64,000 nt of DNA from Ruegeria sp. HKCCA6707 (GCF_013033515.1 NZ_WQEG01000002.1:1-64000), one strand, 5' to 3'. Positions 28,045-37,690 are shown, counted from the stretch's first letter. The notes: generated from the sequence alone by a model not told the origin. A program made the numbers and translations.

Positions 28045-28557
28045 TCAGACCGTATCGTAGTATTGACCATAGGTGCCATAGACCAGATCGGTTTTGGCAC
28101 CTTTGGTCGCGCTGACACGCGACATTACCAACCCCGTCACCTGCAGGTTCACGCTTGAAAACTCACGCAGCGCGTTTTCGACCAGGGACCGGTTTGTGTC
28201 AGAGGCGGTAACGGTCAGCAGGATGGCGTCGGCAGATTGTCCGATGACGCGAGCGTCGGGCACCACCAGAACCGGTGGGCAATCGATGACGATATGATCA
28301 TAGCGATGCCGCAGGTCTTCAAACAGCGCGTGGAATTCGGGCGATGAAAACAGATCAGCCGCGCTGTCGGCGCTGCGCTCGCCCATCAACACATCCAGGC
28401 CGGTTCGCGCATCGCGCTGGATCAGATCTTGCACAGGCACTCGATACGACAAGGCGGTCACCAATCCGCCTTTCGGATTCTCAGGGAAGTAATGCTGGAA
28501 CGATAGGCGGCGGATATCCTGGCATGGTGCGGTTATAGTGTCGCGCATGCCCCACAT
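28045..28557 (-). pseudogene. Truncated BY-kinase (CpsD/Wzc C-terminal part)
   Basis: C-terminal 155 or so residues of a bacterial tyrosine autokinase that controls polysaccharide polymerisation and export. It begins in the middle of the ATPase domain (DIRRLSFQHYFPENPKGG, equivalent to the end of Walker A'), continues with Walker B HIVIDCPPVLVVPDA, and ends with a Tyr cluster (YGTYGQYYDTV). The Wzz-like membrane part, Walker A and most of Walker A' are missing. The sequence upstream of about 28518 is the end of a sugar transferase gene in another frame, so a deletion joined the two. No active kinase can be made. Confidence 0.85.
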
Positions 28558-28984
28558 AATCTGGGCGCGGACCGATCAGGCTCATCTCGCCTTTAATCAC
28601 GTTGAGGACTTGCGGTAATTCATCCAACCGGCTGCGACGGATAAACCCCCCCAGCGCTGGAATGCGGTCCGCTTCCAGTGGATCAAACGGCCCGCGTGAA
28701 GCCCGCTGCCTGGGGCTCATCGATCGGAACTTGTACGCAAGAAACGGCCGACAGTGGCGCCCCATTCGGATTTGAACAAAAAATACCGGGCCAGAATTGA
28801 AAAACGGGTTCAGCAGCAGCAGCATGACCGAAGTAACGCAAAGCAAAGGCAATAACATCACCGAAAACCACAGGTCAAATCCGCGCTTTGCCACCAAGAA
28901 TACAGGCGACGGCCCCGGCCGCAGCGGTCGATAGAAAGTAGCCTCTTGTCCGATACGCGTCGATGTGAGCTCGTAATCCAACAT
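28481..28984 (-). pseudogene. Truncated undecaprenyl-phosphate sugar transferase
   Basis: N-terminal and catalytic part of an ExoY/WcaJ-type sugar transferase that starts repeat-unit assembly on the lipid carrier. A hydrophobic anchor (about 37-58), KFRSMSPRQRASRG, RRSRLDELPQVLNVIKGEMS and IGPRPDYV are present. After HYNRTMPGY, where the family continues for about 40 residues, homology stops and the frame ends in a short foreign tail (PPPIVPALLP) read from kinase DNA. The junction is at 28514-28518. ATG 28984 has GGACAGGA before it. Activity of this shortened form is doubtful. Confidence 0.82.
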
Positions 28985-29165
28985 TCCTGTCCCCTTGCGT
29001 CCTTGTGCGCCGGAAAACAGCGCGAATCTTTGGGCAAGGGTCACGGGACATTGGTAAATTATTGGTTAACCTTAACAGTGGGTTACCCAAAAACATGCGA
29101 TTTTTCTAATATTCGGAGAACGCGGACTCCTGCTATGATCGGAATTTTGTCACAAGCTCACGCGG
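28985..29165. promoter_or_regulatory. AT-rich gap ahead of sugar transferase
   Basis: About 180 bases, locally AT-rich (around 29050-29120), including GGTTAACCTTAAC and runs of T and A. It is probably the promoter of the sugar transferase gene. No gene seen. Confidence 0.35.
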
Positions 29166-29924
29166 TCAGCTGGTCGAAATGTAATGAACACCTTTGGACG
29201 AGATGTCTGCTGCTGTCAGGCGACCGGTAAAAACCGCGCCTGTGTCGATCGAAATCACCCCGTTTGACGCGTCGGGCTTATCAACGATTACATGGCCGCG
29301 CAGAACCCAGTGCCCGTCTTGCCGCACCGTTTTCGGAAACTCCGGGTGTCCCCAAAGACAGGTCTGGCGCTGTTGCCGGGTTACTGCGCGATTGGGATCA
29401 AGCGCGGCGTGGACAGCTGTGACATTGCCGCTTGTCCAGGTCAGAGGACGCGCCCGCAGCCAGTCCAGCAGCGCGTCGCCCATGGCTTCGCGCAACCGGG
29501 TTGCGGCACCTTCAGCATCTCGGCCGATGGCAGCCCCGTCCAGGTCTCCCAGGCCGAAGGATGCAATCGTCTGCAAGCCACCGTTCAGCATCCATAACTG
29601 CGCATTCCGTTTTGGCTCATCAACAAAACGCAGCAACATCTCTTCATGGTTCCCCAGCAAACACGTCACCGGACGATTGTCGTTCTGTTCAAGCTTATAG
29701 AGATGACGCAACACATGCGCGCTGTGGGGACCGCGATCAACGTAATCCCCCAGAAATACCAATGGGCAATCGGGGTCCACCCGGTCCAGCAACGACTGCA
29801 AAAGATCCATCCGACCATGGATATCACCAACCGCGATAAAGCGTTGATCCGGTGCAATTACGCCCGGCTCTGCTGCATTCGATGCAGGGCGCAAGATCAA
29901 GGTTTTGAGCCATCCGGGTATCAT
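29166..29924 (-). CDS. Serine/threonine-type metallophosphatase
   Basis: A 252-residue calcineurin-like phosphoesterase of the bacterial PPP (PrpA/phage lambda) type. The metal and catalytic motifs are intact: AVGDIHGRMD, FLGDYVDRGPHS, CLLGNHEEMLL and a late LRGHVIVDKPD. ATG 29924 has AGGGG upstream; an ATG at 29951 lacks a ribosome site. Placed in the polysaccharide locus beside the truncated tyrosine kinase, it might act on proteins or phospho-sugars of that pathway, which is inference. Confidence 0.83.
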   Translation of the reverse strand: MIPGWLKTLILRPASNAAEPGVIAPDQRFIAVGDIHGRMDLLQSLLDRVDPDCPLVFLGDYVDRGPHSAHVLRHLYKLEQNDNRPVTCLLGNHEEMLLRFVDEPKRNAQLWMLNGGLQTIASFGLGDLDGAAIGRDAEGAATRLREAMGDALLDWLRARPLTWTSGNVTAVHAALDPNRAVTRQQRQTCLWGHPEFPKTVRQDGHWVLRGHVIVDKPDASNGVISIDTGAVFTGRLTAADISSKGVHYISTS

Positions 29925-30063
29925 GGAACAGACCCCTATCTTGTCAGCCATTCAGGAGCAATCGGCAAAGATCGCAGCGCCTTAACACAAGGTTATTTTG
30001 CCGCGCGGGCAACGACGCGGGCTCTGCCCCTATGGTGGCGCGGTCTAACCACAGGAGTTTCCC

Positions 30064-30327
30064 ATGCCATCAACTGCTTACAAGACCGCTGCAGGATGGA
30101 TCGCATCCAACCGTCACACCGCGACCGCTGACGAAGACATATTGCTGAGCAATGTGGGCGGTGACACAATCCATTTTGAGATCACAACCGACGATGCTGT
30201 GCCCGCGCTTGACGTCTCGCAAGGCCATCCGGTTCAACCGGGCCGGTCGCAGGCCATGCAGATCAAATCGGGCGAGCGCCTGTGGATCGCGGGCAATGAC
30301 GTCCCTGTAACGCTTTTGGTCGGGTGA
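30064..30327 (+). CDS. Small protein paired with tail-fibre-like gene
   Basis: An 87-residue, mostly beta protein with no signal peptide, preceded by ACAGGAG. The sequence (DILLSNVGGDTIHFEITTDD; QPGRSQAMQIKSGERLWIAG) resembles small phage structural proteins that precede fibre genes. It ends three bases before the next gene and is surely cotranscribed with it. I cannot name its family. Confidence 0.65.
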   Translation: MPSTAYKTAAGWIASNRHTATADEDILLSNVGGDTIHFEITTDDAVPALDVSQGHPVQPGRSQAMQIKSGERLWIAGNDVPVTLLVG

Positions 30328-30330
30328 CAT

Positions 30331-31635
30331 ATGGTGACAGGATCACGGTTTCAAAGCGGACGGTTCGCGTTCAGCGGGCGCACCGCGCCGCTGCGTGACC
30401 CGTTTGCCGCGTATGGCGTCAACGGGATGGTGCCGGATGTCGTCGCGGATTTCTCATCCTCGGCCTATCGGGGTACCGGTGGGCCAGTTTCCTTTCACGA
30501 TGCCTTTGACTTTGCGCGCGGCTCAACAGCGACCTATGTGAATTCCTCGGGCCTTTTAAGCCAGGCCGTACCCGGTGAACCTCGGTTTGACCATCGCCTG
30601 ACGGGCGGAACCTGGCAGAGCGCCGGTCTTTTGTTGGAATCCGAGGCGCGCACAAATCTGCTGCTACACGCCTCGGGCTTTGATGCGCCGGTCTGGTCGC
30701 GATCACGCGCCTCGGTCACGCCCAATGATGCCCTAGCCCCTGATGGCACCGGCACTGCATCCCGGCTGACCAGTACAGCGGATACCTTTGATGGAGCCGT
30801 GCAGCAATCGGTTGCTTATCTGGATGGGGATGTCCTGACCTTTTCGGTCTACGCCAAAGCCGGTGACCGCGAATTCATCTTTCTGCGCGAACGCACGCAT
30901 GGTTTTGCCAAAGACAGCTATTTCAACCTGAGCGCAGGGGTCACCGGAACGGTAAACTCGGTGCACACGGCCGCGATGGAGGCGCTTGGCAATGGTTGGT
31001 ATCGCTGTGCCATCACGGTGCAGGCCACGCGCTCGGCGATTTCGGCGTTCGAAATCTACAACTCCGAGGAGGATCTGAACACATCCTCTGCACAGCCCGG
31101 ATTTACCTATATCTGGGGTGCCCAGCTGGAACACGGCGGGGCACCGTCATCCTTTATCCCAACGCAGGCAAGTGCACAGACACGTGCGGCTGAAAGCATA
31201 ACCCTGAAATCGGCGTCTCTACCCGATAGCGGCGTGTCACAAGCGGTGTCGATTGCGTTGGAAGGGGCGCTTGATCGGGCCGCGGTTCCGGGTCGCGCTG
31301 TGTTGCTCGACTGGTCTGATGGGCTCACCGAGGGGCTGGAATACGACGTGGCGGCAGACGGTCGGAAAGAGGTTTTGCATTTGGCTGGCGGCACCGGAAC
31401 CACCGTAAGTTCCGCCCCCGGCAGTGTGGGTTTTTCCCACCACGAACCGTTTGTATTCGCGTCGCGCCACACCTCTTCAGAGGTCGCTCTGGCCGACGGG
31501 TCTTCAGCTGCGGTGAGTGGCATCCCGGTGCTTGGGTCGCAAGATCTGATCCTTGGGCCCGGGATGATGGGTCATGTGGAAAGGCTTCGTCTTTGGGCCA
31601 GCGACATCGGAAATATGGGTCTGCAAACCCTCTGA
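30331..31635 (+). CDS. Phage tail-fibre-like carbohydrate-binding protein
   Basis: A 434-residue protein with the look of phage tail-fibre or head-spike modules. FARGSTATYVNSSGLLSQ and GLLLESEARTNLLLHASGF are typical of that class, then a jelly-roll carbohydrate-binding-like domain (about 105-275, with FSVYAKAGDREFIFL and NGWYRCAITV, ending in YIWGAQLEHG..SSFIPTQ). The last 150 residues are another beta-rich module. There is no signal peptide and no other phage genes nearby. Its position in a polysaccharide locus suggests a domesticated glycan-binding protein. Confidence 0.7.
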   Translation: MVTGSRFQSGRFAFSGRTAPLRDPFAAYGVNGMVPDVVADFSSSAYRGTGGPVSFHDAFDFARGSTATYVNSSGLLSQAVPGEPRFDHRLTGGTWQSAGLLLESEARTNLLLHASGFDAPVWSRSRASVTPNDALAPDGTGTASRLTSTADTFDGAVQQSVAYLDGDVLTFSVYAKAGDREFIFLRERTHGFAKDSYFNLSAGVTGTVNSVHTAAMEALGNGWYRCAITVQATRSAISAFEIYNSEEDLNTSSAQPGFTYIWGAQLEHGGAPSSFIPTQASAQTRAAESITLKSASLPDSGVSQAVSIALEGALDRAAVPGRAVLLDWSDGLTEGLEYDVAADGRKEVLHLAGGTGTTVSSAPGSVGFSHHEPFVFASRHTSSEVALADGSSAAVSGIPVLGSQDLILGPGMMGHVERLRLWASDIGNMGLQTL

Positions 31636-31643
31636 ACGATGGA

Positions 31644-32123
31644 TCAGGCGGGTTCCGGCCGCGAAACTCGCTCGACCACGTCTCGCGAAACCGTTGCGCG
31701 TACAGCGCGGCCCAGTATCTGGATCAGCACTTGCAATCTCTGGTGCTGATCCAGCTTTTCGATCCGGGACAGTTCCCCCGAAAACGGGCCCGAGAAAATC
31801 CGCACCGTGTCACCCGGAGCCAGCCCCTGATCGGGTTGCAAGACACCCTCTGCATCACAGCGTGCCCTTAACGCTGTCATGAAATCGGGAGGAATGGGCG
31901 CAGGGTTCAACCGTGCATCGGTTATCAGCCGATTGACGCCGCGCGTGTTGTTGATCACCTGCCAGCGCGCTGACTGCGGCGTAAAGCTGACAAAGAGGTA
32001 GCCTGGGAAAAGCGGTTGCGTCTTGGTTCTGAGCTTGCGACCGACCCGCGCCGTTTCCCAGCGTGTGGGGCAAAAAGTCTTGAACCCCTGTCGTGTCAGG
32101 TTGGCGCGCAGGACCGTTCTCAC
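31644..32123 (-). pseudogene. RfaH/NusG-like antiterminator lacking its 5' end
   Basis: A NusG-family protein of the specialised RfaH type that promotes transcription through long polysaccharide operons. Residues match from the first helix (RANLTRQGFKTFCP) through LFPGYLFVSFTP and GVNRLITDARL to a C-terminal KOW-like domain (LAPGDTVRIFSGPFSGE). The first 12-15 residues, including the WY strand that opens the N-terminal domain, are gone: upstream in frame there is a stop and, from 32126, the DNA belongs to a glycosyltransferase on the other strand. A GTG at 32123 could give a shortened product. Confidence 0.75.
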
Positions 32124-32125
32124 GC

Positions 32126-32476
32126 AGGCGTCTCAGCTGGGGTTGGATGCCACCGCACCCTACGCTTTACGTGCGCCGTAGTGTTATCGAACGCTTTGGC
32201 GCATATGACAGCGCGTACCGGATTGCCGGGGATTATGACGCGATGTTGCGCTGGATCGGGGCCGGCGAGATCAAACTGGGTTACGTGCCACGGGTCTTGG
32301 TCAAGATGCGCCATGGCGGTGTCAGTACCCATCTGGGCGCTGGACTGCTGACAAAGGCGCGCGAAGACTATCGTGCGTTGCGCGCCAACCAGGCTGGGGG
32401 CGCTGGCACATTGTTGGCAAAGAACCTGCGTAAACTGGGGCAATTTGCGCCGCTTCTTCGGAACCCGGGCCATTAG
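32126..32476 (+). pseudogene. Glycosyltransferase family 2, C-terminal remnant
   Basis: About 116 C-terminal residues of a WcaA-like glycosyltransferase: WMPPHPTLYVRRSVIERFG, then RIAGDYDAMLRW and VPRVLVKMRHGGVST. The nucleotide-sugar-binding half (about 130-170 residues with the DxD motif) is missing. The remnant begins exactly where the RfaH-like gene on the other strand is also cut, so one deletion removed both 5' ends and the promoters between them. It overlaps the start of yjbH. Confidence 0.78.
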
Positions 32477-34571
32477 ACGCAGCCGTCTTTTTGTCGGTCT
32501 TTTGGCATTGGTTGCACCGACCCTGACCATGGCAGAACCTCAGATCCAGACCACCTATAACACCTATGGTTATCCGGGGCTGGTCGAGCTTCCCTCGGCC
32601 CACAGCCGCCCGGACGCGGAACTGGCGCTGAACTTCAGCCATTTCAGAAACACCACGCGCACGACGTTGACTTTTCAGGTCACCCCGCGCCTGTCGGGAA
32701 GCCTGCGCTATTCGGCGCTGCGCGATGTGCGCGGCAATACACCAGGCGCCGCTGTGCAGGATGAGATCTTCGATCGCAGTTTCTCAATCCATTAAAGGTT
32801 TCTGGACGAGTCCAGCCGCCGCCCGGCCATGGCCATCGGGCTGAACGATTTTCTGGGCACCGGGATCTACCAGTCGGAATATATCGTAGCCTCAAAGACC
32901 ATGCGCCCCAACCTGCGCCTGACAGGTGGCATTGGCTGGGGTCGACTCGCGGGGGTAGGGTCTTTTCAGAACCCGCTGTCTTATATCTTTGGCAGCCGGA
33001 TGGACAACCGACCCGGCCGTGAAGGCGATGAGGGTGGCACGTTGCAATCGCAAAACTGGTTTCGCGGTCCGGCCGCCCTGTTTGGCGGGATCGAATGGCA
33101 GGTCGGCGACCGGTGGAAGCTGCAGGCCGAGTTCTCGCCCGATGCCTACCCGCAGGAGGACGGCACGGCGTTTGACCGCAAATCCTCGTTCAATTTTGCC
33201 GCGCAGTATCGCATTCGTCCCGACATTCATCTGTCGCTGACCTATCTCTATGGCTCGGAAGTCGGCGTGAACCTGAGTTTTGCGTTGAACCCCAAAGACC
33301 CACCCGCCGCAGGGCTGCGCGGTAATGCACCGCCACCAGTCTTGGTGCGCGGGGTCAACCAAATGCCCTCAGGCACCCCTGCCGACAGTCGGCGTCGTTT
33401 GGCAGCGGCGTTGCAGCAAGAAGGGCTGCGGCTGCAAAGCCTTGAAACGCAGGGCGACATCGCGGCGGTCGGCGTACAGGGCACCTCGCGCACCCGGACG
33501 GGGCAGGACATCGGGCGCACCGCCCGGGCGATGAGCCGCACCCTGCCTGCCCATATCGAACAGTTCGAAATTGCACTGGTTGTCAAGGGCCTGACCCCGA
33601 CCAAGGTCACAATCCAACGGCGGGATATGGAACAGCTGGAACATGAGCTGGACAACAGCTGGTCCAGCTATGCGCGCGCGCGCATCGAAGAGCAGGATCA
33701 GGCCATTGCCGGACCGCGCGCTGCCTACCCGGTGTGGGACAACCGCATCTCACCCTATATCCAACCGGCCCTCTTCGATCCTGACGAGCCGGTGCGGGCA
33801 GATTTCGGCGTTCAGGCCTCGACCCGGGTCGAACCGGCCCGTGGCGTGATCCTGCGCGGCATCCTGCGCCAGCCCTTGCTGGGCAATCTGGACGATTCTG
33901 ACAGGCCTTCGGATTCGACCCTACCGCGCGTGCGCAGCGATGGGGCGCTCTATGATGCCGAAGGCAGCCCCGCGATCACCGAGCTTACGGGTGCCTATTA
34001 TTATCAGCCAGCTGGCGATCTGTTCGGTCGGATCACGGGCGGTTATCTGGAGCCGATGTTCGGCGGCCTTTCCGCAGAGTTGCTGTGGTTTCCGCTGAAG
34101 TCGCGGTTTGCGGTGGGGGCCGAGTTGAACTATGTGCGCCAGCGCGATTTCAACCAGTTGTTCGGCTTTCAGGATTACAGTGTCGCCACCGGTCATCTGT
34201 CGGGCTATTGGCAGATGCAGAACGGGTTTCACACGCAGATCGACGCGGGCCGATATCTTGCCGGTGATTGGGGCGCCACCTTCACCCTGCATCGCGAGTT
34301 CAAGAACGGCTGGCGCATCGGGGCCTTTGCCACGCTTACCAATGTCTCGGCCGAGGATTTTGGCGAAGGGTCGTTTGACAAGGGCATCATTGTAACGATC
34401 CCGATTGATTGGCTTTCGGGTTCCCCCACCCGCGATGACTTCACCACCGTGCTGCGCCCCGTCCAACGCGATGGCGGCGCGCGTCTGGATGTGGCCGGGC
34501 GGCTTTACGACACTGTACGCGGGGTGCGTGGGCATGACCTTCAGGTCAATTGGGGGCGGTTCTGGCGGTGA
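32445..34571 (+). pseudogene. yjbH: YjbH-like outer-membrane protein with in-frame stop
   Basis: A YjbH/WbfB (DUF940) protein of the exopolysaccharide yjbEFGH type: an outer-membrane beta-barrel that may pass or modify polysaccharide. From a TTG at 32445 the signal peptide ends near LTMAEPQ. The frame runs for about 708 codons, the normal length, but codon TAA at 32793-32795 interrupts it (FDRSFSIH-stop-RFLDESSRRP), and the same frame resumes at once. The part after the stop could start at the ATG at 32829 but would lack a signal peptide. Barrel repeats continue to the terminal TGA, which overlaps yjbF. Confidence 0.83.
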
Positions 34572-35149
34572 TCCGTCTGATCGGTTTGCTGGCCTTGATG
34601 GGGTGCGCGGCGCAACCTGTAGACCCGCGGGATGTGCTCAGCCGCACGCAACTGGACGCGCTTGGACGTCCCACCTTGCTTGCTGAACTGCCCGAGTTGA
34701 AAGTTGCAGCAACACTTGAGCCATCCGCGCAGAATACGGGCGTGCGCACCTGGTCGTCGGGCGATCAGGCCTCGCTGTCGTTCCAGAGCGGGCTTCTGGT
34801 GGCCAGCCGTGGATTGGGGCGCGACCTGATGACAGCAGATATATCCGGGACACTGTCGATGCTGCGGGGTGACCAAACTGGATATTACCTGAAGCTGCAC
34901 AGCTATCTGGACGGTGAATTTCAGACGGAATTTCAAAGCTTTCAGTGCCAGCGCACCGGCAATACCCCAGAACGCATCACCATCTTCGACCGCACCCATG
35001 ACACGGTTCGTATCGAAGAAACCTGCATCACGCCCGGCCTGACCGTAACCAACCTCTATTGGCTGGGCCCTGACGGGTTCATCTGGAAATCCCGCCAATG
35101 GGTCAGCGCCAGTGCCGGGTACCTATGGGCTGAACATCTGGTCCGCTGA
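34568..35149 (+). CDS. yjbF: YjbF-family lipoprotein
   Basis: A 193-residue lipoprotein of the YjbF (DUF2886) family, encoded with yjbH in exopolysaccharide operons. The GTG start overlaps the yjbH stop. The signal is LIGLLALMGCA with lipobox Cys near 13. The mature part is beta-rich with two Cys (SFQCQRTG and EETCITPG) that may pair, and the end VNxLYWxGxDGxIWKSRQW-like pattern is conserved. It is intact and is followed by the export lipoprotein gene after 22 bases. Confidence 0.8.
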   Translation: MIRLIGLLALMGCAAQPVDPRDVLSRTQLDALGRPTLLAELPELKVAATLEPSAQNTGVRTWSSGDQASLSFQSGLLVASRGLGRDLMTADISGTLSMLRGDQTGYYLKLHSYLDGEFQTEFQSFQCQRTGNTPERITIFDRTHDTVRIEETCITPGLTVTNLYWLGPDGFIWKSRQWVSASAGYLWAEHLVR

Positions 35150-35171
35150 AACGACAGTTCAGGAGAATGAC

Positions 35172-36524
35172 ATGACGCCGATCCTCCGTTTTCTTTCGCT
35201 TGTTTTGCTGGTGCTGCCGCTTACGGCTTGTGGGATCACCTATACCAGCCCGCGCGTGTCGAACCAGTTGGACAGCGTTGCGGTGCGAGAGGTGGATTTG
35301 ACAGCTCAGACGGTCCTGTTGGCCAATCGGTCTACCCCCTACACGCCGCGTAGGCTGCCCGCTTCCTTCTATGACACGGCCGGAACAGGCGCGCCGGTGC
35401 AGCGTCTGGCCACGCTGCCGGACCGCCCTGAAGTGCCGCACTTAACCCCTCAAGCGCTGGAACTGCGCGCGCCACCTCCCGTCAAGCCGCCACCCTATCG
35501 TCTGGGCGTGGGCGACGAACTTGCCCTGGTCCGCGCCGGTCCAAGCACGTTGGGCGCGCAATCGGCGCCGCAGCGTGAGACCTATACAATCCGAGCGGAC
35601 GGCACCATTTCGGTACCTGATATTGGCGCTGTTCGAGTGTCGGGCCTCAGCCTGCAAGATGCCGAGGCCGCCCTGTTTGACGCTTTCGTCGACCGCCAGA
35701 TCGACCCGTCTTTTGCACTTGAACAGACCGGCTATAATTCCAAACGCGTGGCCATTGGCGGGTTGGTCGCCGCACCTCAGAATATCGCGGTCAAACCCGT
35801 GCCCCTGACCCTCAGCCAGGCGATTGCCGCCGCCGGGGGGCTCAGCACGCGGGATCGCGACTATGGCACCATTCGGATCTATCGCACGGGCGACCTCTAT
35901 CAGATCCCGCTCAAGGACTATTTCGCGCGGCCTGATCTGCAACGGTTGAACCTGCTGAATGGTGACGCGGTCTATGTGGATACCAGCTATGATCTGGACC
36001 GCGCGCTTGGGTTCTACCGAGATCAGGTCGATGTGATCAGCCTCAACCGTCAGGCCCGCGCTGATGCGCTGGCCAAGCTGGACTTGGCGGTGGGGCTACA
36101 ACGCGACGAACTGATCGAATCTCGCAGCAATTTCACCGCCCGCACCGAATTGGGGGCCGAAGCCCGCGATTATGTCTATCTGGGTGGCGAGTTCCGCAGC
36201 AACGCCCGTATGCCCCTGCCCTATGGGCAGCACCTGAATCTGGCGGATGCGCTGTTCGGGCAAGGCGGGTTCAGCACGCGCACCGCTGATGCGTCCCATA
36301 TCTATGTGCTGCGCGCCTCCCCCAACCCGGCCGAGTTCGGTGCGGTGACCGCGTGGCATCTGGATGCGCGCAACCCTGCGGCCCTGTCGGTGGCCTCGCG
36401 CATGCAATTGCGCCCCAATGATATCGTGTTCATTCAGGAACAACCGATCACCACATGGGGCCGCGCGCTGGATCAATTCCTGCCCTCTTTGGTCAATGCG
36501 GGGTTGGACGCAGCGGGTGGCTGA
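35172..36524 (+). CDS. Polysaccharide export lipoprotein (Wza-like)
   Basis: A 450-residue outer-membrane export protein. Lipobox LPLTACG (Cys near 19), a polysaccharide export sequence domain starting at YRLGVGDELALVRAG (about 110) with IRADGTISVPDIGAVRVSGL, and following SLBB repeats (KRVAIGGLVAAPQNI; YVYLGGEFRSNARMPLPYG). AGGAG lies five to six bases before the ATG. It would form the exit channel for a capsule or exopolysaccharide; length is normal and the frame intact, unlike several neighbours. Confidence 0.88.
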   Translation: MTPILRFLSLVLLVLPLTACGITYTSPRVSNQLDSVAVREVDLTAQTVLLANRSTPYTPRRLPASFYDTAGTGAPVQRLATLPDRPEVPHLTPQALELRAPPPVKPPPYRLGVGDELALVRAGPSTLGAQSAPQRETYTIRADGTISVPDIGAVRVSGLSLQDAEAALFDAFVDRQIDPSFALEQTGYNSKRVAIGGLVAAPQNIAVKPVPLTLSQAIAAAGGLSTRDRDYGTIRIYRTGDLYQIPLKDYFARPDLQRLNLLNGDAVYVDTSYDLDRALGFYRDQVDVISLNRQARADALAKLDLAVGLQRDELIESRSNFTARTELGAEARDYVYLGGEFRSNARMPLPYGQHLNLADALFGQGGFSTRTADASHIYVLRASPNPAEFGAVTAWHLDARNPAALSVASRMQLRPNDIVFIQEQPITTWGRALDQFLPSLVNAGLDAAGG

Positions 36525-36597
36525 CAAAATCTCCTTGACCTTCGCAGGTGGAAAGGGTCCCTGATGGCGCGACGTCAAGACTATGATTGAGGGTGAT

Positions 36598-37611
36598 ATG
36601 AAGCGGGTTCTGGTCACAGGTACAGCTGGGTTTATCGGGTTCCATCTGGCGCGGCTTTTGCTGGCCGAGGGGTTCCGTGTACACGGCTATGACGGGATGA
36701 CCGACTATTACGACGTGGCCCTGAAACATCGCCGCCATCAGATGTTGCTGCAAAACCCGGGCTTTGCCGCGACCGAAGGCATGTTGGAAGATTATGACAC
36801 CCTGGTCCGTGTCGCCGATGCGTTTCAGCCGGATGTGATCGTTCACCTCGCCGCGCAAGCCGGTGTGCGATACAGCCTGGAGGAACCGCGCAGCTATATC
36901 CAATCCAATGTCGTGGGTACGTTCAACGTGATGGAGATCGCGCGGCAGCACAAGGTCGAGCATTTGCTGATGGCCTCGACCTCATCCGTTTACGGCGCCA
37001 ATACCGAAATGCCCTTCACCGAGGTGGAAAAAGCCGACACCCAACTGACGATCTATTCCGCGACCAAAAAGGCCAATGAATCGATGGGCCATTCCTATGC
37101 CCATCTGTGGGATCTGCCGACCACCATGTTCCGCTTTTTCACGGTCTATGGCACCTGGGGGCGACCTGATCTGGCGCTTTATAAATTCGTCGATGCCATT
37201 CTGGATGGCCGCCCGATCGACATTTACAATCACGGCGACATGTATCGCGACTTTACCAATGTCGAAGACCTTGTGCGCGGGATCCGTTTGCTGATCGACA
37301 CGCCTCCGGTCCGGCCCTCCAGCCCTGACGAGATCATCGAGGGCGATAGCCTGTCGCCCGTCGCGCCCTATCGGGTGGTGAATATCGGCAATGGTGAGAA
37401 GATACGCCTGCTGGATTTCATCGAAGCCATCGAAGAGGCGCTGGGTCAGAAGGCGATCCGTAATTACATGCCGATGCAGATGGGCGATGTTCCGGCCACC
37501 TGGGCAGATGCGGATCTGTTGCAGCGCCTGACCGGGTATCGCCCACAGACCGACTTCAAAGACGGGATAGCCCGTTTCGTCGAATGGTTCCGGGATTACC
37601 ACGGCAAATGA
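36598..37611 (+). CDS. NAD-dependent epimerase (UDP-glucuronate 4-epimerase type)
   Basis: A 337-residue short-chain dehydrogenase/epimerase that most likely converts UDP-glucuronate to UDP-galacturonate for polysaccharide synthesis. The N-terminal VTGTAGFIGFHLAR binds NAD; AAQAGVRYSLEEPRSYI and the catalytic YSATK follow, then FTVYGTWGRPD, typical of the LspL/Cap1J group. ATG 36598 starts the standard N-terminus (MKRVLVTG). The gene is intact. Its stop overlaps an ATG (ATGA at 37608) in the frame expected for the next gene. Confidence 0.88.
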   Translation: MKRVLVTGTAGFIGFHLARLLLAEGFRVHGYDGMTDYYDVALKHRRHQMLLQNPGFAATEGMLEDYDTLVRVADAFQPDVIVHLAAQAGVRYSLEEPRSYIQSNVVGTFNVMEIARQHKVEHLLMASTSSVYGANTEMPFTEVEKADTQLTIYSATKKANESMGHSYAHLWDLPTTMFRFFTVYGTWGRPDLALYKFVDAILDGRPIDIYNHGDMYRDFTNVEDLVRGIRLLIDTPPVRPSSPDEIIEGDSLSPVAPYRVVNIGNGEKIRLLDFIEAIEEALGQKAIRNYMPMQMGDVPATWADADLLQRLTGYRPQTDFKDGIARFVEWFRDYHGK

Positions 37612-37690
37612 CGCCGGGGCCGCTCTGACCTCACGGTCCGAGGCGATTTGGGTCGGGCTCGGCCAGCTGTTTCTGCTGGTCGGAGGGCTG

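Noticed and set aside
29060..29080. Possible CtrA site (GGTTAACCTTAAC) before the sugar transferase
   Set aside because: The two TTAA halves are not seven bases apart as required for a CtrA box.
32829..34571. YjbH as a shorter intact protein starting at the internal ATG
   Set aside because: It would lack the signal peptide and the first ~115 residues, and the upstream frame is clearly part of the same protein.
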